NCBI GenBank assembly: GCA_036365145.1 | Contig: JAEOAD010000013.1 | Location: 44,395,001 to 44,459,000 of the forward strand | Source: Orientallactaga sibirica | Lineage: Eukaryota; Chordata; Mammalia; Rodentia; Dipodidae | Reading direction: 5' to 3' | Length of the DNA stretch: 64,000 bases | Shown: in pieces, positions 63,563 to 64,000 of the stretch | Layout of the letters: each line of letters begins with the position of its first letter | How positions within the stretch are numbered: the stretch's first letter is position 1 | Notes under the pieces: generated by a model | Told to the model about the DNA's origin: nothing | Databases searched by the model: none | What the model saw: only the letters and a program-made list of their open reading frames with translations | Program-made: the position numbers and the translations under genes

Positions 63563-63565
<3 letters not shown>
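63085..63565. other. Unique sequence, no gene seen
   Basis: About 480 bp with no repeat or coding motif recognised. Confidence 0.5.

Positions 63566-63601
<36 letters not shown>
63566..63601. repeat. (GT)n microsatellite
   Basis: About 36 bp of GT. Confidence 0.98.
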
Positions 63602-63603
<2 letters not shown>

Positions 63604-63978
63604 TTTGTGGGCATGCCAGGGCCTCTTGCCACTGCAAATGCACACCAGACACTTTTTAAAAAATATTTTATTTCTATTTATTTATTTTATTGATTTATTT
63701 TATTTCTATTTATTCTATTATTTATTTAAGAGCATGCATGCATGCAAGAGAATGGGTGCTCCAGGGCCTCCAGCCACTGCAAACGAACTCCATGTGCCGC
63801 CTTGTGAACCTAGCTTACATGGGCCCTGGGGAATCAAACCTGGGTCCTTTGGTTTTGCAGGACCTTAACTACTAAGCCCATTTTGCCACTTTTTGCATCC
63901 AGCTTACATGGGTGGCTTGAGAATTGAACTCTGGCCAGCAGGCTTTGCAAGCAAGCACCTTTAACCACTGAGCAGGTC
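63602..63978 (-). mobile_element. Old DIP-type SINE split by a younger one
   Basis: 3' part 63609-63655 (gggcatgccagggcctcttg) and 5' part 63881-63978 (gcatccagcttacatgggtg to aaccactgagcagg). cacttttt at 63648 and 63887 marks the insertion. Confidence 0.85.
63656..63880 (-). mobile_element. DIP-type SINE, nested
   Basis: ATTT-rich tail, gcatgcatgcatgcaagaga in place of the AG tract, core shortened (ctccatgtgccgcc). Confidence 0.9.
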
Positions 63979-64000
63979 CTCCTCTGTGTCTAAACCCCTT

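Overview
The window is nuclear DNA of a rodent, made almost entirely of interspersed repeats. Its commonest element is a tRNA-derived SINE of the B2 superfamily. On the + strand it reads ggctggagagatggcttagc (A-box end), then a B box ggttcgattcc, a 'gcatctggagttc' core, a CT-rich run and AATAAA-type tails. This matches what I know of the DIP SINE of dipodoid rodents (jerboas, jumping mice, birch mice); the species is inferred. 'DIP-type' below means this element. Rodent B1, ID, B4 and ID-B1 composites, ORR1-like LTRs and an L1-like 3' end family fit the same assignment. I see no intact protein-coding gene; the long open frames are low-complexity (TTTC tracts) or read through SINEs and L1 tails.

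Layout: (1) 1-15,480 is a direct tandem duplication of about 7.27 kb. Copy 1 runs about 331-7,608 and copy 2 about 7,609-14,868. The joint is a hybrid DIP-type SINE, the footprint of unequal recombination between two SINEs. (2) 15,500-24,450 is dense nested SINEs with B4, L2 and L1-tail remnants. (3) 24,452-26,165 is the longest SINE-free stretch. (4) 26,166-33,770 has SINE clusters, a 5'-truncated L1 tail (29,195-29,842) and a solo ORR1-like LTR (31,188-31,534). (5) 33,774-51,170 alternates SINE clusters with unique islands and holds one exon-like segment (37,008-37,071), a three-hairpin cluster (40,217-40,260) and a MIR. (6) 51,197-51,566 is a second solo LTR, followed by about 850 bp of unique sequence. 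(7) 54,552-55,378 is an old L1 tail split by two SINEs. (8) About 57,738-60,230, minus strand, is a processed pseudogene of SREK1IP1, frameshifted and invaded by SINEs. (9) 60,270-64,000 returns to SINEs, microsatellites and a split B4.

Nothing works together as a pathway or operon. The story is genome dynamics: repeated target-primed insertions at the same A-rich sites, recombination between SINEs and decay. The window is probably intergenic or inside a large intron.
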